Source: Mangrovimonas futianensis
GTDB lineage: Bacteria > Bacteroidota > Bacteroidia > Flavobacteriales > Flavobacteriaceae
Assembly: GCF_021245805.1 (NCBI RefSeq)
Contig: NZ_JAJJNF010000008.1
Span: 124,001 to 188,000 of the forward strand
Direction of reading: 5' to 3'
DNA: 64,000 bases
Numbering within the stretch: position 1 is the stretch's first letter; every line of letters starts with the position of its first letter. The position numbers and the translations under genes are program-made. Of the stretch, positions 15,196-22,784 are shown piece after piece. The notes below the pieces were generated by a model, which worked only from the letters and a program-made list of their open reading frames with translations, did not search any database and was not told the origin of the DNA.

Positions 15196-18108
15196 ATGTT
15201 TCGTTTAAGATATAATATTATACTATGTTTTCTTTGGGTTTTAAGTGTTTCAGCACAAGATCCATTAATCCAAAAAATGTCAAACATCTCTGCGCTTCCA
15301 GATGTAGAGTTTTATGATATTTTAGAGGATGACGATAATTATATCTGGCTCGCAGCAGATAAAGGGTTGTATAGATATAATGGGAAAGCTTATCAAAAAT
15401 TTACAAACCCCAATCAAAAGGTAAATTCATTATTTCAATTAAAATTAGATATCCAAGGGAGGCTTTGGTGTATCAACCTCTATGGTCAAATATTTTATGT
15501 TGAAAATGACTCTCTAAACCTTTTCTATGATGCAAATGAGCTGGTAAAAGGACAATTATCACCTTTTGAAATTATGGATACGTCTATTCGATTGTTTACA
15601 GTAGATGGAATTTATGATATCAATTTAAAAGATAAAAAAGTAGTCACGCTTTTTGACGGCATGACTGTTAGTGAGAGCTCCTGTGAGGATTTGTCGTATG
15701 TTATAAAAATGAACTCTGATAGAAGACCCTCAAATGAAAAACAAAACTGGTATCAAATTAAGGATGATAAACTAAAACTACTAATAGAACTGACTTCTAA
15801 GTACAGAATGCAGTCGCCCAAGGTTTATGCCTTTGAAGGATCAGCTCTTTTAAATTATAAAGAACAAGGTAAAAATCAATTCTATTTTTATTCAACCCAA
15901 TCTGAGAAAGTCACAAAACTTAAAACACCAAAAAACCTTGAAGGTGTAACCATTTATAATGTTATATCATTAGATAAGGACTATTGGTTTTTAACAACTT
16001 CAGGTGTTTTTATATTTAAACTTAAGGACCATCAATTAATTTTTAAAGAACAATTATTTAGTAACGAATCTGTAACTGATGTATTAGTAGATTTCAATAA
16101 AAACTATTGGTTTACTACCTTAGATAATGGTGTTTTTGTCTCTTCTAACTTAAATATAAGATGTCTAAACTTAGCCCATAAAAAAGACAAAATTACGGCG
16201 GCTTGTGCATTAAATAATAATCAATTTTTACTAGGGACCAATAGTGGTAAATTGCTTTTTTATGATGATAAAGAAGTGTTTAAAACCCTAAAATTACCAG
16301 GCTCTAAGATTATTGGTAATTTGTTTTTTGATGCATCACAAAACCAAGTGATTGTTAGTATTAATGCCTCTGAATCTTATAGTGTAGACTTAAATACATT
16401 CACTTTAAAAGACCAAAAAAACAAATACTCTGTAGCTAAAACATTTTCTAAAATCAATGAAGAAAACCTCTTTTACGGCAGTTATAAAGAAGCTGTAATT
16501 TACAATAAGTCTTATACTACAGATTCCACACGAATTATAAGAGAAAGTCGGGTGAAAACCTCTGAAGTTTTAAAGGATAAACTACTTGTTTCTTTCATTG
16601 ATGGTCTTTATGAATTTGATGTTAATAATTTTAATTCTAAGGAAATTAAATTAGAAAATGAAAGCGTTTTAGTTAATTCAATTGCAAAAATTAATAATGA
16701 AGTTTGGCTTGCTACACAACACAATGGTTTGTTGTGTTTTAAGGACAATCAATTGATTTCAAAACAAAATATTTTACCAAAACAAGTTCAGATAAATACA
16801 CTAAAATCTGATGGTGAATTTCTATGGATTTCAACAGATGAAGGTTTTTATAGATTTCAACCTAAAACCTATCAAATTAAGAGTTTAAATACGCAAGATG
16901 GCTTAACATTATCGGTTGATAAATTCATCATTCTTGAAGATTATTTGGTCGCAACTTTCCCCAATTCATTTTATTTAATGCCGAAGGATGAAACACTTTT
17001 TAAAGACTTTAATACCTCTAAAGTGTGGATGGAATCTGTAAAAATTAATGATAAAGATACCGTAGTCAAAACCAATTATAATTTACCATATAATTTTAAT
17101 AATTTAAGGTTTGATTTTAACTCTAATGGCTTTCAATCTAATAAGCACGTTGGTTACAAATACCGCATAAAACCTATTGATACCACATGGCGAGATGTTC
17201 CTATTAACACACATTTTGTAGTATTTAATAGTCTGTCTAGCGGTAAATATACTTTTGAGCTACAAGGTCAAAATATTGGTAGTAAAAACATACAGTTTGC
17301 AAGTCCAATCACCTTTATTATCAACAAACCTTTTTGGGAAACATACTGGTTTTATGCACTTGTTTTATTGGTTGTAGTAGGGTTGATTTGGTTATATTTT
17401 AGATGGCGACTTAGACAAAAAGAAGCACAACGAATTACCGAAATAGATAAAATATTAATCGACAAAAAAATAACCAATTTGAGATTAGAAAATCTGCGAT
17501 CTCAAATGAATCCGCATTTTATTTTCAACGCTTTAAATTCCATTCAAGATTATATTATTTCCAATGAAAAGGAGTTGGCAAGTTCATATTTAGTAAAGTT
17601 CAGCAGATTGATCAGAATGTATTTGGATTATAGTCAACAAAACGAAATTACTTTAGAAGAAGAACTAAATGCCTTAAAACTGTATTTAGAATTAGAGAAA
17701 GTTAGATTTGAAGACGAGCTAAAGTATAGTTTAAATGTAGATGAAAATTTAAATACTAATCACATAAAAGTTCCGTCGTTATTTATTCAACCTTATGTGG
17801 AAAACGCATTGAAACATGGACTTCTACACAAATCTGGTGAACGATTATTAAGGGTTGAAGCTAAAGCAACCAATGAAAACACGCTTGTAATTACTGTAGA
17901 AGATAACGGAATTGGAAGACAGCAATCTGAAGCCTTAAAACGAAGTGATAAACCACACAAGCCCTTTGCTACCAAAGCAAATGAAGAACGTGTAAGGCTT
18001 TACAAAAACAAATTAAAACGAAATATTAATATAGAAATTATAGATTTATATAATTCTACTCAACAACCAACTGGTACAAAAGTGGTAATCACCATGCCAA
18101 TACAATAA
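15196..18108 (+). CDS. LytS-type sensor histidine kinase with Reg_prop propeller and Y_Y_Y domain
   Basis: The 970-aa protein has a signal peptide (FRLRYNIILCFLWVLSVSAQ). A long periplasmic beta-propeller follows with Reg_prop-like blades (DDDNYIWLAADKGLYRYNG, GEFLWISTDEGFYRF), then a Y_Y_Y domain (VGYKYRIKPIDTTW, KYTFELQGQN) and one membrane helix (about 718-736). The cytoplasmic kinase has the His_kinase/LytS signature RSQMNPHFIFNALNSIQDYI (phospho-accepting His about 774) and a HATPase with ENALKHG and VEDNGIG. It should sense an extracellular or periplasmic ligand and phosphorylate the LytTR regulator encoded 3 bp downstream. Codon choice looks more A/T-heavy than in neighbouring housekeeping genes, an impression not computed. 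Confidence 0.93.
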   Translation: MFRLRYNIILCFLWVLSVSAQDPLIQKMSNISALPDVEFYDILEDDDNYIWLAADKGLYRYNGKAYQKFTNPNQKVNSLFQLKLDIQGRLWCINLYGQIFYVENDSLNLFYDANELVKGQLSPFEIMDTSIRLFTVDGIYDINLKDKKVVTLFDGMTVSESSCEDLSYVIKMNSDRRPSNEKQNWYQIKDDKLKLLIELTSKYRMQSPKVYAFEGSALLNYKEQGKNQFYFYSTQSEKVTKLKTPKNLEGVTIYNVISLDKDYWFLTTSGVFIFKLKDHQLIFKEQLFSNESVTDVLVDFNKNYWFTTLDNGVFVSSNLNIRCLNLAHKKDKITAACALNNNQFLLGTNSGKLLFYDDKEVFKTLKLPGSKIIGNLFFDASQNQVIVSINASESYSVDLNTFTLKDQKNKYSVAKTFSKINEENLFYGSYKEAVIYNKSYTTDSTRIIRESRVKTSEVLKDKLLVSFIDGLYEFDVNNFNSKEIKLENESVLVNSIAKINNEVWLATQHNGLLCFKDNQLISKQNILPKQVQINTLKSDGEFLWISTDEGFYRFQPKTYQIKSLNTQDGLTLSVDKFIILEDYLVATFPNSFYLMPKDETLFKDFNTSKVWMESVKINDKDTVVKTNYNLPYNFNNLRFDFNSNGFQSNKHVGYKYRIKPIDTTWRDVPINTHFVVFNSLSSGKYTFELQGQNIGSKNIQFASPITFIINKPFWETYWFYALVLLVVVGLIWLYFRWRLRQKEAQRITEIDKILIDKKITNLRLENLRSQMNPHFIFNALNSIQDYIISNEKELASSYLVKFSRLIRMYLDYSQQNEITLEEELNALKLYLELEKVRFEDELKYSLNVDENLNTNHIKVPSLFIQPYVENALKHGLLHKSGERLLRVEAKATNENTLVITVEDNGIGRQQSEALKRSDKPHKPFATKANEERVRLYKNKLKRNINIEIIDLYNSTQQPTGTKVVITMPIQ

Positions 18109-18111
18109 ATT

Positions 18112-18864
18112 ATGAAGGCTATAATTATTGACGACGAAAAGCGCGCAAGACATTTATTGTCTAACTTAATAACAGAACATTGTCCAAGTATAGAAGAGAT
18201 CTATGAAGCGTCAGATTTAAAATCGGGTGTGGATTTAATTAAAACAGAGCATCCAGATATCGTATTTTTAGACATTGAAATGCCAAACCAATCAGGTTTA
18301 GATATATTAGAATATTTCCCTAATCAGATAGATTTTAAAATCATTTTTGTTACGGCATATAATCAATACGCTATAGAAGCTTTTAAACTTTCGGCAGTAG
18401 ATTATTTACTCAAACCAGTAGATATTACAGAGCTTAAAGAAGCTGTTGCAAAAGCGAAAGAAGCCATAGAGGCTAATAATTTAAGCGGTCAATTAAATAA
18501 GTTGCGTAACTCTTTAAGGCAGCTATCAATGGATAAAATTGCTTTAGAAATTCCTAAAGGCATCCTTTTTACTTCACATAATGACATTGTTTATTTTGAA
18601 GCAGATGGTATGTACACCAATGTGCAATTGGTGGAAGGAAAACAAAAAACCATTTGTAAGCCGTTAAAACATTTTGTAGAGCAATTATCTAAAAACGCTA
18701 TGTTTTTTAAGTGTCATCGTTCCTATTTTATCAACTTAAAATATGTTGAAGAATTAGTAAAAGATGACGGTGACTATCTATTGATGAGTAATCAAAAACG
18801 TATTCCAATTTCTAAGTCAAAACGCGATCAGTTTTTAGAAGTTGTCAAGGAAACTTTCATGTAG
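18112..18864 (+). CDS. LytTR-family response regulator
   Basis: The 250-aa protein has an N-terminal receiver domain with acidic pair Asp7/Asp8, phospho-acceptor Asp54 (IVFLDIEMP), FVTAYNQYAIEAF and the conserved Lys in DYLLKPVD. The C-terminal LytTR DNA-binding domain (about 142-248) has GILFTSHNDIVYFEADGMY, FFKCHRSYFINL and PISKSKRDQF. It is co-transcribed with the sensor kinase (3-bp gap). The matching 21-bp-period repeats before the sensor gene and before the downstream T9SS cargo gene make it the probable regulator of both, in an autoregulated circuit. Confidence 0.95.
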   Translation: MKAIIIDDEKRARHLLSNLITEHCPSIEEIYEASDLKSGVDLIKTEHPDIVFLDIEMPNQSGLDILEYFPNQIDFKIIFVTAYNQYAIEAFKLSAVDYLLKPVDITELKEAVAKAKEAIEANNLSGQLNKLRNSLRQLSMDKIALEIPKGILFTSHNDIVYFEADGMYTNVQLVEGKQKTICKPLKHFVEQLSKNAMFFKCHRSYFINLKYVEELVKDDGDYLLMSNQKRIPISKSKRDQFLEVVKETFM

Positions 18865-18870
18865 TTTTAG

Positions 18871-18899
18871 TTCAGAAAGAAATTAGAACTATTCAGAAA
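18871..18899 (+). promoter_or_regulatory. LytTR-type direct-repeat operator upstream of the T9SS cargo gene
   Basis: TTCAGAAAG (18871) and TTCAGAAAA (18892) are 21 bp apart, and the second CAGAA (18894) is 36 bp before the -7 box at 18930. Repeat sequence, period and distance to the promoter are the same as at 15119-15185. Confidence 0.72.
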
Positions 18900-18929
18900 A
18901 AAGCTTAGTACTTATCAAGTTTAAGTTGG

Positions 18930-18937
18930 TTGCTTTG
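18930..18937 (+). promoter_or_regulatory. -7 element of the T9SS cargo gene
   Basis: TTGCTTTG differs from TAnnTTTG at one base. It is placed exactly like the -7 box of the sensor operon relative to the upstream direct repeats, and 31 bp before ATG 18968. Confidence 0.55.
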
Positions 18938-18967
18938 TTGCATGAAATCAATAAAAAGCAATCAACA

Positions 18968-21505
18968 ATGAAAAAAACTTTACTCTTATTTACAACCTAC
19001 TTATGTTTGGGTGTGTCTACAATTTTCGCTCAAAATGTAAACATTCCAGATGCAAATTTTAAAGCATATCTCATAGCAGATACTTCAATTAACACCAATG
19101 GCGATAGCGAAATTTCTGTCGCTGAAGCACAAGCTTTTACAGGTGAATTATTAATTAACGGGTTATCAATTTCAGATCTAACGGGAATAGAAGCCTTTTT
19201 AAATATTACGCGTTTAGATTGTTACAGTAATAATTTGACGTCTTTAGATGTAAGCAATAACCTTGCATTAACACGTTTACACTGTGGTAGTAATCAAATT
19301 GAAACTCTAGATATTAGTGCCAATACACTTATTACAGACATTCAATGTCATAATAATGGTGTTTTGTATGAATTAAATTTAGCTAACGGAAATAACGGCA
19401 ATTTTGTTTGGATGAAAGCCTATGGCAATAGTTTATCTTGTATTCAGATAGATGCTGGTTTTACACCCCCTTCAGATGCGGGTCTTTATAACGCAGGTTG
19501 GACTAAAGGAAGTTCTGCATTTTACAGTGAAGATTGTGCAGCATTAAATCAAATTGTAAATATTCCAGATACCAATTTTAAAAGTTTCTTAGTAAATGAT
19601 AGCAGTATCAATGTGAATAATGATTCTGAAATTACAATGGCTGAGGCACAAGCTACCACTGAGTTAATTATGAATGGTATTGGTATTGCAGACTTAACCG
19701 GAATTGAAGCATTTACCAATTTAACACGTTTAGATGTTCCAAATAACAATTTAGAAACAATTGATGTTAGTAACAATTTATCATTAAACCGCTTACATGC
19801 AGGGGGAAACAATTTAACAAGTTTAGATATTCGTTTAAATACAAGTATCACAGAAATTTTCTGCTACAATAATAGTTCATTAGAAACATTGTTAATTTCT
19901 AACGGAAACAACAGCAATTTCAACTACATGAAAGCGTATTCAAATCCAAATTTGACATGTATTCAGGTTGACAACGGATTTACGCCACCAGGAAATAGTG
20001 GTCAGTATGTGGTAGGATGGACCAAAGATAGTCAAGCAAGCTATAGTGTTAATTGTATTCCTTCAGTATACTACGTTGATGCAAATGCAACAGGAGCGAA
20101 TGATGGTAGTTCATGGAGTGATGCTTACACGAATATTTCAGATGCACTTTCAGCAACAAGTCTTAATGACGATATATGGGTAGCCAAGGGAGAATATACA
20201 CTCACAGATGTTAATACCCCAATCTCTGTAGCTACCAATGAAATTAATATAATTGGAGGTTTTGCAGGAAATGAAACCACTTTAGCAGATAGAGAGGTGA
20301 CTTTAATACACACTACTAATGCAACTATTTTTACAGGCGATATAAATGGTGATGATATAGAAGGTGATTTTGCATCAAACAAAACAGACAATGCCGAAAG
20401 ACTATTTAGAATCACTGCTAATGACGTGACTTTTGATGGAATTATTTTTGAGAATATTTACGATGTATCGGCTGCGGGAGGTGTCAATGAAAATGGTGTG
20501 ATTTATATTCCTAATAGTGCAGATATCACCAACTTAAAAATTAAGAACTCGGTATTCAGATATAATTATTCAAACGGATATTTATTAAAAATGCGAAAAC
20601 TAAGTGGTGGTTTATTTTTAGAAAACAATAAGTTCGTTAATAATACTTCGGTTAATTTTGGTTTAATTTACTTGCAGTCAGATAGTACTAATGGTTACAT
20701 TTTTACAAGATGGGCTAATGTTTTGGTTGCAAATAACGATACTAATATTGCAGCATTGGATGTTTTGCGATCAGACTGGAATAATGGTAATACTTTAGAT
20801 GTGGTTATCACCAACAGTACGTTTCTTAACAACACCAATAATTCGACTTATGGTAATGTAATTATGGCATCAGGAAATGCAAGTTTAAACCTTAATATAA
20901 ATAATTCTATTTTTTGGCAAAACACGATTAATGGAACAGCTGCAACAAGAGATGTTTCCAATGGGACAGAAACTAATTTTGATGTTGTTATAACAAATTC
21001 CATTGCAACTGTACCTAATAATGCAGGAACTTATGGAACATTTAATGTCACCAATGTGACGACTTTAGATCCTGTAAATGACAATTTGAATCTAGATAGC
21101 GATTACAAACCAACATCAGCTTCAAATTACTTAGTAGATCAAGGAGATAACACATTTTATGATGCAGTTTTATTTGGTAATCTAGATTTATCAGGGAATG
21201 ATAGAATTTTCAACGGTACGATTGATTTAGGAGCTTATGAATACAATTCTACATTAAGTTTAGAGGATAATATTATAAATACAAATGAAGTGAAACTATA
21301 CCCAAATCCAGTAAACAACACACTGTTTATTACTTCTACAGAACGAATTGAAAGTGTTACTATATATAATCTTAGTGGTCAGTTAATAAAACAGGATAGT
21401 GATATTAGCAATGGAGTTAATGTATCTCAATTATTTACAGGGTTATATCTCATTCAAATTAAAACCACTGAAGGTATTATGACCAAAAAGTTTCTTAAGA
21501 ATTAG
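18968..21505 (+). CDS. T9SS-secreted leucine-rich-repeat / beta-helix protein
   Basis: The protein is 845 aa from ATG 18968 (MKKTLLLFTTYLCLGV); a TTG-initiated frame from 18926 overlaps the promoter and is rejected. After the signal peptide (to about FAQ) come two copies of a module: N(I)PD.NFK..L, an EF-hand-like segment (NTNGDSEISVAEA; NVNNDSEITMAEA), and short leucine-rich repeats ending in a Cys-containing cap. A region with parallel-beta-helix/choice-of-anchor character follows, with many Asn/Thr/Ser and DVVITNS-type turns. The end is a type IX secretion sorting domain (VKLYPNPVNNTLFIT ... KKFLKN). It is a surface or released protein, probably under the upstream LytTR regulator. The substrate or partner is unknown. 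Confidence 0.88.
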   Translation: MKKTLLLFTTYLCLGVSTIFAQNVNIPDANFKAYLIADTSINTNGDSEISVAEAQAFTGELLINGLSISDLTGIEAFLNITRLDCYSNNLTSLDVSNNLALTRLHCGSNQIETLDISANTLITDIQCHNNGVLYELNLANGNNGNFVWMKAYGNSLSCIQIDAGFTPPSDAGLYNAGWTKGSSAFYSEDCAALNQIVNIPDTNFKSFLVNDSSINVNNDSEITMAEAQATTELIMNGIGIADLTGIEAFTNLTRLDVPNNNLETIDVSNNLSLNRLHAGGNNLTSLDIRLNTSITEIFCYNNSSLETLLISNGNNSNFNYMKAYSNPNLTCIQVDNGFTPPGNSGQYVVGWTKDSQASYSVNCIPSVYYVDANATGANDGSSWSDAYTNISDALSATSLNDDIWVAKGEYTLTDVNTPISVATNEINIIGGFAGNETTLADREVTLIHTTNATIFTGDINGDDIEGDFASNKTDNAERLFRITANDVTFDGIIFENIYDVSAAGGVNENGVIYIPNSADITNLKIKNSVFRYNYSNGYLLKMRKLSGGLFLENNKFVNNTSVNFGLIYLQSDSTNGYIFTRWANVLVANNDTNIAALDVLRSDWNNGNTLDVVITNSTFLNNTNNSTYGNVIMASGNASLNLNINNSIFWQNTINGTAATRDVSNGTETNFDVVITNSIATVPNNAGTYGTFNVTNVTTLDPVNDNLNLDSDYKPTSASNYLVDQGDNTFYDAVLFGNLDLSGNDRIFNGTIDLGAYEYNSTLSLEDNIINTNEVKLYPNPVNNTLFITSTERIESVTIYNLSGQLIKQDSDISNGVNVSQLFTGLYLIQIKTTEGIMTKKFLKN

Positions 21506-21529
21506 GAAATATAAATTTATTTGGAAAAG

Positions 21530-21558
21530 AAAAGCCCACTTAATTTAAGTGGGCTTTT
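21530..21558. terminator. Bidirectional terminator between the T9SS gene and dnaN
   Basis: The stem AAAAGCCCACTT (21530-21541) pairs with AAGTGGGCTTTT (21547-21558), with a 5-nt loop. T-runs lie on both strands, serving the two convergent genes. Confidence 0.92.
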
Positions 21559-21580
21559 TATATTAAAAAACAAATGTTTT

Positions 21581-22699
21581 CTAGCTATTCAACATTACTG
21601 GCATTACCAACATGGTTACATATTCCCCTTCATCAAGTCCATCTACTGGAGTTAAAATTCCAGCGCGATTTGGCAAACTCATTTCTAACTGTACATCGTC
21701 TGAGCTTAGGTTATTCAACATTTCAGTAAGGAATCGAGAGTTGAAACCAATTTGCATGTCGTCTCCTTGGTAATCACAGGTCAAGCGCTCTTCGGCTTTA
21801 TTGCTGTAATCGATATCTTCTGCAGAAATATTTAATTCGGCACCAGCAATTTTTAAACGAATTTGATGGGTTGTTTTGTTTGAGAAGATACTCACACGAC
21901 GAACCGAGTTTAAAAATTGAGTTCTATCAATTACTAATTTGTTTGGGTTTTCTTTAGGGATGACCGCTTCATAATTAGGATATTTTCCATCAATCAAACG
22001 ACAAACCAATTCCACATTGTCAAAAGAAAACTTAGCATTGGAATCGTTATATTCAATATTGACGTTTTCATCACTAGTGGCCAGTATTCCCTTCAAAAGG
22101 TTTAAAGGTTTCTTGGGCATAATGAACTCGGTCGTTTGACCCGCCTGTACATCTTCTCTAGAGTATTTAACCAGTTTATGAGCATCAGTTGCTACAAAAG
22201 TTAATCCTTCTGTTGAAAATTGAAAGAAAACACCACTCATTACTGGTCTCAAATCGTCATTACCAGCGGCAAAAATAGTTTTACTGATAGCAGTAGCCAA
22301 TATATCGGCAGAAACTAATGTGGATTGAGAATCCTCTAAGGTAACCGCATTCGGGAACTCGTTCCCATCGGCATAAGCCAAAGTATATTTTCCATGATTG
22401 GAACTGATTTCTACCGTATTGTTATCTTCAACAACAAAGGTCAAAGGCTGCTCTGGAAATGTTTTTAAAGTATCCAATAACATTCTGGCTCCAACTGCAA
22501 TACTACCAGAACTATCACTTTCTACTTCCAATTTGGCTGACATGGTGGTCTCCAAATCACTGGCAGAAATAGTCAATTCTGTTTCATTCAATTCAAAAAG
22601 AAAATTATCTAAAATAGGTAAGGTGTTGGAATTATTGATAACACCACCAAGTACTTGCAGTTGCTTAAGTAAATAGGTGCTTGATACTATAAATTTCAT
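21581..22699 (-). CDS. dnaN: DNA polymerase III beta subunit (sliding clamp)
   Basis: The 372-aa protein is the normal clamp length. It starts MKFIVSSTYLLKQLQVLGGV and shows family landmarks ISASDLETTMSA, FVATDAHKLVKYSRE, DGKYPNYEAVIP and the C-terminal LVMPVML that forms part of the hydrophobic partner-binding cleft. Three repeated clamp domains form a dimeric ring around DNA that tethers polymerase III and other replication and repair proteins. It is the last gene downstream of gldFG on the minus strand but has its own promoter. It is not next to dnaA here. Confidence 0.97.
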   Translation of the reverse strand: MKFIVSSTYLLKQLQVLGGVINNSNTLPILDNFLFELNETELTISASDLETTMSAKLEVESDSSGSIAVGARMLLDTLKTFPEQPLTFVVEDNNTVEISSNHGKYTLAYADGNEFPNAVTLEDSQSTLVSADILATAISKTIFAAGNDDLRPVMSGVFFQFSTEGLTFVATDAHKLVKYSREDVQAGQTTEFIMPKKPLNLLKGILATSDENVNIEYNDSNAKFSFDNVELVCRLIDGKYPNYEAVIPKENPNKLVIDRTQFLNSVRRVSIFSNKTTHQIRLKIAGAELNISAEDIDYSNKAEERLTCDYQGDDMQIGFNSRFLTEMLNNLSSDDVQLEMSLPNRAGILTPVDGLDEGEYVTMLVMPVMLNS

Positions 22700-22737
22700 G
22701 TATTCAGAATCCTTAAAGTTCGTTTAATTACTATCTA

Positions 22738-22745
22738 CAAATATA
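22738..22745 (-). promoter_or_regulatory. -7 element of dnaN
   Basis: The minus strand reads TATATTTG, an exact TAnnTTTG, about 38 bp before ATG 22699. A TTTG lies further upstream but at a rather long spacing (24 bp). Confidence 0.6.
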
Positions 22746-22784
22746 TTTGATTGCTCCTAATATCGGAAACAAACTTATTAACAT

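Noticed and set aside
18925..18966. 12-bp near-perfect inverted repeat ending at the start codon of the T9SS cargo gene (GTTGGTTGCTTT with AAAGCAATCAAC)
   Set aside because: Its left arm is the -7 element itself, so the hairpin cannot form in the transcript. It may be chance or a DNA-level feature.
15088..21558. Near-identical GCCCAC/GTGGGC terminators flanking the LytS-LytTR-T9SS block, suggesting a mobile cassette
   Set aside because: The same terminator style also occurs elsewhere (9181-9207). There are no target-site repeats or recombinase, so it is only a common terminator sequence.
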